DNA of 64,000 nt from an uncultured Clostridia bacterium (GTDB lineage Bacteria; Bacillota; Clostridia; TANB77; CAG-508), in NCBI GenBank assembly GCA_934182465.1, contig CAKPRG010000007.1:6029-70028 (forward strand), read 5' to 3'. Every line of letters begins with the position of its first letter. Positions within the stretch are counted from its first letter, which is position 1. The notes under the pieces were generated by a model. It worked only from the letters and a program-made list of their open reading frames with translations, was not told the DNA's origin and made no database searches. Below are positions 8,008 through 16,650 of the stretch, piece after piece. A program made the position numbers and the translations under genes.

Positions 8008-8274
8008 AAATCCATAAAAATAGAATAAGAGAAGGTTTTGAAATGGTTTTCTTTCAAAAAGAAAAGCAAAAGTCATTAGACGAAGCTATAAAAACAAAAA
8101 AAGCTTTAATTTGACAATTTGTTTTTTATGGATTTGAAAGGGGAAATATAAATAGTTTAATTAAACATATAGTAAAATTTACAAAGTATATTGATTGCAG
8201 AATTGCTATAATGAGATTAAATATAAAAATATTTCTCCTAATTAATTATAAAAAACATAGGAGGAAAAGCACAA
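8008..8274 (+). promoter_or_regulatory. Conserved structured leader of LRR gene 2, with insertion
   Basis: Same outer helix as locus 1 (8008-8020 with 8122-8135). The inner hairpin has changed to GAAGCT/AGCTTT while keeping pairing. The SD-control hairpin arms are AGGGGAAATAT (8139-8149) and ATATTTCTCCT (8229-8239), but they are separated by about 79 bp found only in this copy. The insertion carries TTGCTATAAT (8203-8212), an extended -10 promoter without a clear -35. It could give switch-independent transcription of this LRR gene. The ribosome binding site AGGAGG is at 8259-8264. Confidence 0.55.
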
Positions 8275-11097
8275 ATGAACGAAAGAAAATCATTTCAAAG
8301 TATTACTCAAAAAGAAAAAATAAAAAGTAAAAATGGTATCACTTTAATAGCATTAGTAATTTCAATAATAGTAATGTTAATTCTTGCAGGAGTAAGTTTA
8401 AGTGCAACAATTGGTGATAATGGAATAATAACACAAGCACAAAATACAAAGTATACCCAAAGTGTTGCAACAATACAAGAATATTTAAATCAATTCTATA
8501 TAGAATATTATGACGAATTGCAAAACACAGAAAACAAAGCAGAAGCTTTAGCAAATTACTCAAAATCAAGTAATTGGTTTTTTAAAACAGCAAATGGATA
8601 TATAGTTGATAAAAATGGAAAAGCACATTATTTTTTGAAAACAGAAGATTTACCTGATGAAGTAAAATCACAAATAGTAGGTGGGACTTCTACAGGAAAA
8701 ACTTATGGAGACTATATAAACGGAATTGATGTTTATGGAGTTACTAAAAATCTAGAAGTATATTATTTTAAAGATGGAATAGAAGATTCATTTGGAACAA
8801 ATTATGCAAATTTACCAGATGAAAATCCAACAAAAGAAATTTTTTCAGCTGATAGTCAATGGGCAAAATTAGTAAATGGAGATGGTGAACAAAAAGCACT
8901 AACATTAAGAGATATGAAAGATATAACAACACTAGAAATAAACGAAAATAGTAATATATCATCATTTGCTGAAATATATAATTTTACTTCATTAAAGAAA
9001 TTAACTTTGAAAAATGTAAATATGCAGAGTATAGATGGTCTAGATAATGTAAGAGATTTACAATATTTATATTTGAAAAATGTGAAAATAGAAGATTATA
9101 GTGCAATAAAGAAATTAACAAATTTAAAATATTTATATGTTGAAAGAAATGGAAATACTGAAGAAATAGATAATTTACAAGTAGAAAAAATGTTAGATTC
9201 AATGGCAGGAGTTGATTATACCAAATTAAATTATTTTGGTATATTTGGAGTTAATCAAATAGAATATTACTATGGAGGATATTCTTTTGATTTGAATACG
9301 CACAGCAATTTGAAAAGTATAGAAAAATTAAATAATTTTACACAGAATACCAAAGATGCAATAAAATATTTATATTTAAATAATAATTCGATAACAGACT
9401 TTTCAAGTATAGCAAATTTTAAAAATATTTATATCTTAAGAATAGAAAGTAATTATGCAATTGAATTAGATTTTTTAAAAAATATGACTCAATTACAATA
9501 TTTAACAATAGCAAATAATAAAATAATCAATACAAATGTGTTTGATAAATCCGAGTTTAATTCAATTATTTATTTGAATGCTAGATATAACAATGAATTA
9601 TTTAATTGTGCAAGCTTAAATAATTTAAGTGGTTTAAAATATTTATATTTGGATACTTGTAGTAATTTGTCAGTAATAGATGTTGAAAGCATAGCAGATT
9701 TTTATAATAGTATTCAGAATAAAACAATAAATGACAAATATAATGAATATTTACAAGGAAGTACAAAAAGAATATATGATAATAAAAATTTATCAGATGA
9801 TTCTGAACAAATTTTAGCGTTAAAAAATATGAGTGATGAAAACAAGCTAAAAGTAAAGAAAATATCACTTGTTAATAATAGCAAATTAACTAATAGTTGT
9901 TTAAATGAAATATTAGGTTCAGGTTTCAAAAACGTAGTTTCAATTGACTTGACGGGATGTACACAGCTTACATCTTTGGATTTTTTGAAAAATATGACAA
10001 ATTTATATGAATTGTTATTAAATGATACTGGAATAATAGGTACAGAAGTTAGTAAAATAGATCAATATTGTAATCAGATTAATTGTATTCAAATAAACAC
10101 AGAAGTAGATTTAACACAAATGCAGAAAACAATTTCAAGATGTGGAGATAATTCAACAGGCAGAGAATGGAAAAAATACTATGCAGGAGGATTTAGAATT
10201 AGTAATGATTTGATTTCACAACTAGAGAATTGTACAGAAATAACAGGATTATCAACGTATGGTTTTAATAAAACCAATAATATGGAAATAAATTTAGAAA
10301 AATGTAAAAAATTAACATTTTTTGCTTCGTATACTGATTTGAAAGTGGTATTACCATCAACAGTAATAACTATAAAAGGACAATCTGGAACTTTACCAGA
10401 TATAAAAAATTGCGCTAATAGTGTAAAATTTATAAATCAAAATATAATGAGTGAATGGACTACTGAAAATGATTTGGAAAATATGTGTAAGAGTTTAGAA
10501 AATAGTACATCGATAAACGAAGTTTCATTCACTCCAACTTGTGATTTCGATTTTAGTAGTTTAAAATATTTATCAGGAAGTTCAATTGAATCAATTCAAA
10601 TATCAAGAAATTCAGCATGGTTTGGAACTTTTGAAAAAATGAAAAATTTAGATTTTAGAAAAAGTGAAGATTATGTTGAAGGTACACCTCATTTTAATAA
10701 TTTAAAAACTGTAATATTAAAATATACAGGGATGACAAATTTAGATGCTTTTAGTGATTGTACAAATTTGATTAGTTTAACGATAACCAATAGTAAAATA
10801 ACAGATATAAGTGGATTAGAAAATTGTACTAAAATCCAAACATTGAATTTAGCTAATAATAGTATTTCTAATTTAAGAACTTTAAATAATAAAAATAGCT
10901 TATATACATTAAATTTAAATAATAATAGTATATACAACAATATTTTTGATTCAAAAATAAATGCAAATGTAAATAATATAGAAATAATAAAGAATTTAAA
11001 TACTAGTGGAAATTTAAAAAATATTTATTTATTAAATAATAAAATAGATGATTATACAGAATTAAATAAATTATCTTTTAATATAAAGGAGTGGTAA
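8275..11097 (+). CDS. Prepilin-leader leucine-rich-repeat surface protein 2
   Basis: A 940-residue paralogue of the protein at 4121. The pre-sequence is 21 residues and starts MNERKSFQ. Then comes G|ITLIALVISIIVMLILAG, SATIGDNGIITQAQN, a coiled helical stretch, a spacer domain (about 110-220) with a degenerate NGDGEQ calcium-loop-like piece before the first repeat, and LRRs to the C-terminus. Strongly conserved nucleotides run from the leader through the first 50 or so codons; the LRR parts have diverged widely. Translation is probably coupled to the next gene, since its stop at 11095-11097 lies beside the next start. Specific ligand unknown. Confidence 0.85.
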   Translation: MNERKSFQSITQKEKIKSKNGITLIALVISIIVMLILAGVSLSATIGDNGIITQAQNTKYTQSVATIQEYLNQFYIEYYDELQNTENKAEALANYSKSSNWFFKTANGYIVDKNGKAHYFLKTEDLPDEVKSQIVGGTSTGKTYGDYINGIDVYGVTKNLEVYYFKDGIEDSFGTNYANLPDENPTKEIFSADSQWAKLVNGDGEQKALTLRDMKDITTLEINENSNISSFAEIYNFTSLKKLTLKNVNMQSIDGLDNVRDLQYLYLKNVKIEDYSAIKKLTNLKYLYVERNGNTEEIDNLQVEKMLDSMAGVDYTKLNYFGIFGVNQIEYYYGGYSFDLNTHSNLKSIEKLNNFTQNTKDAIKYLYLNNNSITDFSSIANFKNIYILRIESNYAIELDFLKNMTQLQYLTIANNKIINTNVFDKSEFNSIIYLNARYNNELFNCASLNNLSGLKYLYLDTCSNLSVIDVESIADFYNSIQNKTINDKYNEYLQGSTKRIYDNKNLSDDSEQILALKNMSDENKLKVKKISLVNNSKLTNSCLNEILGSGFKNVVSIDLTGCTQLTSLDFLKNMTNLYELLLNDTGIIGTEVSKIDQYCNQINCIQINTEVDLTQMQKTISRCGDNSTGREWKKYYAGGFRISNDLISQLENCTEITGLSTYGFNKTNNMEINLEKCKKLTFFASYTDLKVVLPSTVITIKGQSGTLPDIKNCANSVKFINQNIMSEWTTENDLENMCKSLENSTSINEVSFTPTCDFDFSSLKYLSGSSIESIQISRNSAWFGTFEKMKNLDFRKSEDYVEGTPHFNNLKTVILKYTGMTNLDAFSDCTNLISLTITNSKITDISGLENCTKIQTLNLANNSISNLRTLNNKNSLYTLNLNNNSIYNNIFDSKINANVNNIEIIKNLNTSGNLKNIYLLNNKIDDYTELNKLSFNIKEW

Positions 11098-11099
11098 AA

Positions 11100-11366
11100 A
11101 TGAAAGAAAATAAAAGATATATTTTGCTAATATTAATAATAATATTTATTATAGTTATTATTTTTGGAATAAATAAATTAAAGGAAAACAAAAATAATTT
11201 GCAAGAATCAGAAAATACTACAAAAATTAATGTAGTGCAAAATGAATTAAGTGGAGAATACGAATTATATAACGAAACAGGAGATTTAATCAAAACAGTA
11301 CCAGACAATTCTATGCTTGAAATATATAAAACAGATCCAACTTATAATCCGAATCCAAATTTTTAA
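11100..11366 (+). CDS. Small membrane protein with C-terminal YNPNP motif (LRR partner 2)
   Basis: An 88-residue protein with one N-terminal membrane helix (ILLILIIIFIIVIIFGI), a charged linker and a small extracytoplasmic domain containing LSGEYELYNETGDLI and ending TDPTYNPNPNF. ATG 11100 is preferred to GTG 11091 because AAAGGAG (11086-11092) sits just upstream and the ATG lies 3 bases after the LRR stop. Its resemblance to the product of 7444-7722, and the same position behind an LRR gene, define a two-gene cassette. Function unknown. Confidence 0.72.
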   Translation: MKENKRYILLILIIIFIIVIIFGINKLKENKNNLQESENTTKINVVQNELSGEYELYNETGDLIKTVPDNSMLEIYKTDPTYNPNPNF

Positions 11367-11494
11367 AATATAAAAAATTATTAATTGAAATTCTTAATTT
11401 TTTATTTATTTTGTGCAAAAGCTTGAAATATATTCCAAAAATTGCTATAATAATAATTGTGAAATAACAAAACATATGAAAAGAGGAGTAAAAA

Positions 11495-12727
11495 ATGAAG
11501 TATTTGTATATTTTACAGCAAGCTCTTATTTGGATAGTTACAATTTTTTGGCTATATCAAATGGCTGTAAGCTTTTGTTCTTTAATTAAATTAAAAGAAA
11601 AAAAGTTAATTGAAAACAAAAACCACAAATTTATGGCAATTATTCCAGCACACAATGAAGAAATGGTTATTAAAAATTTAGTAGAAAGTTTAAGAGAGCA
11701 AGATTATCCTAAAGATTTATATGACATTTATGTTATTGCAGACAATTGCACAGACAATACAGCAGAAATAGCAAAAGAAGCTGGTGCAATAGTTTACAAA
11801 AGATTTGATCCAAATCATAAAACAAAAGGTCATGCTTTAAATTGGTTTTTAAAACAAAAAATAGAAGAAGACGCAGATTATGATGCTTTTTGTGTGTTTG
11901 ATGCAGACAATATAGTAGATAAAAATTTCTTAAATGCAATGAACAAAAAGCTTTGCCAAGGTGAAGAAATTGTTCAAGGATATAGAGATATGAAAAATCC
12001 AACAGATTCATGGGTATCTGCAGGATATGCAATATTCTATTGGATGATGAATAGATTTTATCATTTAGCTAGATACAATTTAGGTTTATCACCTTTAATA
12101 AATGGAACTGGATTTATGGTAAAATTTGATGTAATTAAACCAAATGGATGGCAAACAATTACATTAACAGAAGATATAGAATTTTCTTTAATAAATATAG
12201 CACATGGAAGAAGATTAGGTTGGGCAACAGATGCAATAGTATATGATGAACAACCAGTTGGATTCAAACAAAGTTGGTCTCAAAGATCTAGATGGTCAGT
12301 AGGACATTTACAATGTATGAAGCATTACACTAAAGAATTAGCAAAAGGTGTAAAAGAACATAAAACATTAATGAATTTTGATGGATTATTATATATGATG
12401 GGAATTCCAATGATGCTATTAACATTCTTATTATTAGGAATTAATACTGCATTATATGCAAATAGTCAAATGACAGGAATGGAATTAGTTTGGCAATATG
12501 GAAGATATTTAGTAGCAACATTCATTATGCCAATAATTACAGCTGTTGTAGTGTTATTAATAGATAAAAGAGACATAAAACCAATGATAAAAGGTTTATT
12601 ATGTTATCCACTATTTATGGGTTCTTGGATATTGATAAATATAAAATGTTTAATCAAGCCAGATACAAAATGGGAAAAAATTGAACATGTTAGAAATATC
12701 GAAATAAAAGAAAAAGAAGTTGCGTAA
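11495..12727 (+). CDS. Membrane glycosyltransferase, family 2
   Basis: A 410-residue processive-type GT2 enzyme. It has an N-terminal membrane helix, a cytoplasmic catalytic domain with PAHNEE (about 51), nucleotide-sugar binding FDADN (about 135), TEDIEF (about 225) and QRSRW (about 262), then three or so C-terminal membrane helices (about 300-395). These motifs match the cellulose-synthase/poly-GlcNAc synthase class, which makes or exports a surface polysaccharide. The sugar cannot be told from sequence. It is monocistronic, with AGAGGAG before the start and a terminator directly downstream. Confidence 0.88.
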   Translation: MKYLYILQQALIWIVTIFWLYQMAVSFCSLIKLKEKKLIENKNHKFMAIIPAHNEEMVIKNLVESLREQDYPKDLYDIYVIADNCTDNTAEIAKEAGAIVYKRFDPNHKTKGHALNWFLKQKIEEDADYDAFCVFDADNIVDKNFLNAMNKKLCQGEEIVQGYRDMKNPTDSWVSAGYAIFYWMMNRFYHLARYNLGLSPLINGTGFMVKFDVIKPNGWQTITLTEDIEFSLINIAHGRRLGWATDAIVYDEQPVGFKQSWSQRSRWSVGHLQCMKHYTKELAKGVKEHKTLMNFDGLLYMMGIPMMLLTFLLLGINTALYANSQMTGMELVWQYGRYLVATFIMPIITAVVVLLIDKRDIKPMIKGLLCYPLFMGSWILINIKCLIKPDTKWEKIEHVRNIEIKEKEVA

Positions 12728-12735
12728 TAGAAATA

Positions 12736-12768
12736 AAAAGAAGCCAAATTTAGTTTAGCTTCTTTTTT
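12736..12768 (+). terminator. Intrinsic terminator after glycosyltransferase
   Basis: Stem AAGAAGC (12738-12744) with GCTTCTT (12758-12764), followed by a T-run. Confidence 0.85.
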
Positions 12769-12804
12769 ATATATAATTTTTAATTTTATACTACGGAGGA
12801 AAAA

Positions 12805-13182
12805 ATGGGGGTTTTTGTAATAATAGCTTTAGGTATGCTTGGATTTTTGATCTATGCAGAAAATGAAATGAAAAAAATGGAAAAAGATCGTAAAGCTCAA
12901 ATGGACAGAATGATGCGCGAAATGGCAAAAAGAAAGAAAATATCAGAAGATTATAAGGAAAATTATACTGAAAATTATAATCAAAACTATACAGAGAATT
13001 ATAAGGAAAATTACAAAGAGGATTATACTGGAAAAACACCATGCATACATACGAATTCAACTGGAAATTCGAGAGTTAATGTAAGCAAGCCAATATATCA
13101 AGATGATCCAATAAAAAATGTTGAAGAAACGAAGTCAACATTTGAAAGTGAAGACGATGATGATGCTATAAAATATTTATAA
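12805..13182 (+). CDS. Small anchored protein with NY-E tetrapeptide repeats
   Basis: 125 residues, family not recognised. It has an N-terminal membrane helix (GVFVIIALGMLGFLIYA), a basic coiled-coil-like stretch rich in Lys and Met (residues 22-48), then about seven tandem 4-residue units of the type NYxE (DYKE, NYTE, NYNQ, NYTE, NYKE, NYKE, DYTG), and an acidic tail EDDDDAIKYL. GGAGG precedes the start. It sits between the glycosyltransferase and a pilin-like gene and has its own terminator. The repeats are encoded by a 12-bp degenerate tandem array, so the length may vary between strains (inference). Confidence 0.65.
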   Translation: MGVFVIIALGMLGFLIYAENEMKKMEKDRKAQMDRMMREMAKRKKISEDYKENYTENYNQNYTENYKENYKEDYTGKTPCIHTNSTGNSRVNVSKPIYQDDPIKNVEETKSTFESEDDDDAIKYL

Positions 13183-13194
13183 TTTGAAATACCT

Positions 13195-13226
13195 AAAGTC
13201 ATAAGTTTTAGTACTTATGACTTTTT
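13195..13226 (+). terminator. Intrinsic terminator
   Basis: AAAGTCATAAG pairs with CTTATGACTTT and is followed by TT; it ends the gene at 12805. Confidence 0.8.
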
Positions 13227-13325
13227 GCATTTTAATAATAAAAATACTTAATATTACTTGTAAAAAAGCCATAAAAATGATAATATATAGTGCGTAAGAG
13301 AATATGAGTTTAGAGGAGAATTCAA

Positions 13326-13904
13326 ATGAAAAATGAAAATGGTATTACTTTATCAGCTTTAGTTATAACAATCATAGTTATATTTATATTAGCAAGCATT
13401 AGTATAAATTATGGAGTAGATACATTAAATGAAAGTAAAGCAAAAACTTTAGAAGCATCACTTGAAATGGTTGAACAAGCTGTAGCAGAACAATATGTAA
13501 AAGCTACAGAATTAAATTTATTAGATGTAAAAACAACAAGTGATAAGCCTGCAACTTTTGTTGGAACTATTGTAAAAGCAAATGATTTACCACAAATAGC
13601 TGGAAGTGATTCAATAGTGTTTCAGAAAAAAGAAGAATTAGCTGGAAAAACAAATGCAGATATAACATATGCTGAATCTTACTATAGATTAACACCAACA
13701 GATTTAGAAAAATTAAAAATTGAAAGTGATGATGATACTAAATATACATATATAGTAAATTATTCTACTGGTGAGGTTTACAATGAAACAAAACAAAAAA
13801 CTTCACTTGGAAAAATATTGTACTATGCAGGAAAAACAGGAAATCAATCTCCTGCTGCAACAGAAAATGAAAAAGGAACTGATAACACAAGTTTTACAGA
13901 ATAA
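13326..13904 (+). CDS. Short pilin-like surface protein
   Basis: 192 residues. MKNENG|ITLSALVITIIVIFILASI is a prepilin-like leader with only six residues before the presumed cleavage Gly; again no Glu at mature position 5. A helix (KAKTLEASLEMVEQAV) follows, then a globular domain of unknown fold and an Asn/Thr/Glu-rich tail. Unlike the LRR proteins it lacks LRRs, and its upstream region has no inverted repeats or conserved leader. It may be a constitutively expressed minor pilin or pseudopilin-like protein. GAGGAG precedes the start. Confidence 0.75.
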   Translation: MKNENGITLSALVITIIVIFILASISINYGVDTLNESKAKTLEASLEMVEQAVAEQYVKATELNLLDVKTTSDKPATFVGTIVKANDLPQIAGSDSIVFQKKEELAGKTNADITYAESYYRLTPTDLEKLKIESDDDTKYTYIVNYSTGEVYNETKQKTSLGKILYYAGKTGNQSPAATENEKGTDNTSFTE

Positions 13905-13988
13905 AGTAAAGTTAAAACTAATAAAGTATATGGTCTAATTATTTGAATAAAATTAATAAAATGCAAAATACAAACGAGGTGAAAAATT

Positions 13989-14903
13989 TTGACAGATATC
14001 GAAATCGGATTGTCTAAAATAATAGACAGAGAAAGAATTTTAAAAAATGAACCAATGAAAAAACATACATCTTTTAAAGTTGGTGGAAATGCAGATTATT
14101 TTATAATAATAGAAAATGAAAACGAACTAAAACAAATAATAAAATTTGCTAATAAAAATAATATTAAGTTTCAATTAGTTGGAAACGGCACAAATTTGTT
14201 GGTTACAGATAAAGGAATAAGAGGCTTTGTTTTAAAATTAAATATGCAAAATTACAAAATTGAAAGAACTAAAAATCATGCTTTAATTACAGTAGAAGCA
14301 GGCTTTCCTTTATGTAAATTGGCAAATGTAGCTTTAAGAGAAGAACTTGGAAATTTGGAATTTTTATCAGGAATACCAGGTACTATAGGTGGTGCTATAA
14401 AAATGAATGCTGGTGCTTATGGTATGGAAATGAAAGATATTGTTGTAAAAACAAAAATATTAAATGAAGATGGAAGAATTCAAAAGATTAATTTAGCTGA
14501 ACATGAATTTTCTTATAGAAAAAGTAGATTTTCCAACGACAAATCAATTATTTTAGAAACAACAATAAAAGTTCCATACAGTACAAAAGATGAAATTCAA
14601 AATAAAATACAAGAATATTCAAAATCCAGAAAAGAGCATCAACCTTTAGAATATCCTAGTGCTGGTAGTACTTTTAAAAGAATAGAAGGAGAAATAACAG
14701 CTAAATTAATAGATGAGTGTGGATTAAAAGGTTATTCAATAGGAGATGCAGAAGTATCTACTAAACATGCTGGATTTATTATAAATAAAGGAAATGCAAC
14801 AGCAAGTGATATTTTAGAACTAATAGAATATGTAAAAAAAGTTGTATTAGAACAAAAAAACAGAAAAATAGAGTTAGAAGTTTTAGTAATTGGAGAAAAA
14901 TAA
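13989..14903 (+). CDS. murB: UDP-N-acetylenolpyruvoylglucosamine reductase
   Basis: FAD- and NADPH-dependent reduction that forms UDP-MurNAc, the second committed step of peptidoglycan synthesis. 304 residues. Visible motifs: FAD-binding NGTNLL (about 63), GIPGTIGGAIKMNAGAYG (about 127), and the proton-donor region YPSAGSTFKR (about 222) of the type II MurB class, ending with the conserved Glu region. The start codon is TTG at 13989, supported by GAGGTG 9 bases upstream. The yvcK-like gene follows after 23 bp, a common pairing in Bacillota, though rapZ, often between them, is absent here. Confidence 0.95.
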   Translation: MTDIEIGLSKIIDRERILKNEPMKKHTSFKVGGNADYFIIIENENELKQIIKFANKNNIKFQLVGNGTNLLVTDKGIRGFVLKLNMQNYKIERTKNHALITVEAGFPLCKLANVALREELGNLEFLSGIPGTIGGAIKMNAGAYGMEMKDIVVKTKILNEDGRIQKINLAEHEFSYRKSRFSNDKSIILETTIKVPYSTKDEIQNKIQEYSKSRKEHQPLEYPSAGSTFKRIEGEITAKLIDECGLKGYSIGDAEVSTKHAGFIINKGNATASDILELIEYVKKVVLEQKNRKIELEVLVIGEK

Positions 14904-14926
14904 TTTAGAAAAGAAAGGAATAAAAA

Positions 14927-16534
14927 ATGAAATCTTTTTTTGAATGGTTTAAAGCAAGTACAAAAGTAAAAAGATGGATAGTATTAATTTTAATAGGAGT
15001 AGTTTTAACATGTTATGCTTTTTCTAAAGTATTGGTAACAAATGAAATTGATTTTAATGAAATTGCAAAAATAGTTGCAATGTTTGTTTGTGGATTTGTA
15101 GCAATAGTTTTAGGAATAGTTTTTATCCAAAAAAGAACATTAGAGATTATTATAGAAGCAAATGGAGCAGATGCAGAAAAAAGCAAAAAAGCAAAAGTAA
15201 ATATTAAATCATTAATTTTCAATAAAAAAGTTTATGAAGATGGACCTAAAGTTTTAGTTATTGGTGGAGGAAAAGGTTTAAATACTGTTATTGAAGGTTT
15301 AAAAAAATACACTAATAATATAACATCATTAGTAACAATGGCAGATTATGGAATAAATCCAAGTGAATCTAGAACAGAATTAGATGTATTACCTTTTTCA
15401 GATATAAAAGATAGTATAATTGCAATGTCTGATCATGAAGAAATAATGAGTAAATTAATGAATTTAACTTTTAAAAATGATAGACTAAGAAACTTAAATT
15501 TTGGTGATATTTACTTAACTGCAATGAATGAAATTTATGATAATGTTCCAGAAGCTATTAGAAAAAGTACAGAGGTTTTAAATATTACAGGAAGAGTAAT
15601 ACCAGTTACTTTAGATGAAATAAAAATATGTGCAGAACTAAATGATGGAACTACAATTGAACAAAAAAGTAGAATTCCAGAAATAGTTGCAGAAAGAGTA
15701 GAAACAATAAATAGAATATTTATTTCTCCATCAAATGCAACACCAGCACCTGGTGTGTTAGAAGCAATTGCAGAAGCAGAAGCTATTATAATTGGACCTG
15801 GTAGTTTATATACAAATGTTATACCAAATTTATTAGTAAAAGGTGTAGCAAAAGCAATAAAAGAAAGTAAAGCAATAAAAGTATATGTATCAAATATAAT
15901 GACAGAACCTGGACAAACAGATAATTACACATTGGCAGATCATATTCAAACAATTCAAGACCATGTAGGAACAGGAGTGTTCGATATATGTTTAGCAGAT
16001 TCTGGAGAAATAGTTCCAGAATTCGTAAGAAGATACAATCAAGAAGGTTCAGAAGTTGTTGATTTAAATAAAGCAAAAGCTTCATCTTTAGGAGTGAAAA
16101 TTATTGAAAGAAATATGTCTTGCATTAGAGATGGTGAAATTAGACATAATCCAGATGCAATTGCTTCAACAATTATAGAACTTATATGTAATGAATTAAG
16201 ATTTCAAGATAAGCAAAATGAAACAGAATATATGTTATTAAATAGAATTTTAAGAGAACAAAATAAAATTCAAGCAAAAAGAAATAAAGTTGCTAAAAAA
16301 GAAGAAAAAAGGGTAGCACAAGGAAAAGCACCAAGAAAACAAAATAAAAAAACAAGCAAATTTAAAGAAAAATATAAAGAAAGAGTTGAGTCAATTCAAA
16401 CAGCAGATGCAAGAATTGAAGAAAATAAAAAAGTTGCAGAACAAATTGAAAAAATGCAAAATAAATTAAAAACAGGAAATACAAAATCTGGTTCAAAAAA
16501 GAGTCAAGCTAAATCAAACAAAAAGAAAAAATAA
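14927..16534 (+). CDS. YvcK/GlmR family protein, membrane-anchored
   Basis: A 535-residue member of the CofD-like YvcK family, which in Bacillus binds UDP-GlcNAc and adjusts carbon flow between glycolysis and cell-wall precursors. Two N-terminal membrane helices (about 18-75) precede the core, which shows VLVIGGGKGLNTVIEGLKKY (about 105), TMADYGINPSESR, the SDIKDSIIAMSD region and GPGSLYTNVIPNLL (about 290). The C-terminal 100 residues form a long Lys-rich, probably coiled tail that the compact family members lack. It lies next to murB, consistent with a cell-wall role. Confidence 0.88.
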   Translation: MKSFFEWFKASTKVKRWIVLILIGVVLTCYAFSKVLVTNEIDFNEIAKIVAMFVCGFVAIVLGIVFIQKRTLEIIIEANGADAEKSKKAKVNIKSLIFNKKVYEDGPKVLVIGGGKGLNTVIEGLKKYTNNITSLVTMADYGINPSESRTELDVLPFSDIKDSIIAMSDHEEIMSKLMNLTFKNDRLRNLNFGDIYLTAMNEIYDNVPEAIRKSTEVLNITGRVIPVTLDEIKICAELNDGTTIEQKSRIPEIVAERVETINRIFISPSNATPAPGVLEAIAEAEAIIIGPGSLYTNVIPNLLVKGVAKAIKESKAIKVYVSNIMTEPGQTDNYTLADHIQTIQDHVGTGVFDICLADSGEIVPEFVRRYNQEGSEVVDLNKAKASSLGVKIIERNMSCIRDGEIRHNPDAIASTIIELICNELRFQDKQNETEYMLLNRILREQNKIQAKRNKVAKKEEKRVAQGKAPRKQNKKTSKFKEKYKERVESIQTADARIEENKKVAEQIEKMQNKLKTGNTKSGSKKSQAKSNKKKK

Positions 16535-16650
16535 AATTTTAATTTATATAGGAAGAATTTACAATTTAAAATAATAAAGTTTGAAGCTTGCAAAATAAGA
16601 TTAAAAAATAAAAGTGAACTAAAGAAATTTATAATTAGGAGTTAGTACGA

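Noticed and set aside
12955..13030. CRISPR-like short repeats
   Set aside because: These are coding 12-bp repeats giving the NYxE units, without spacers.
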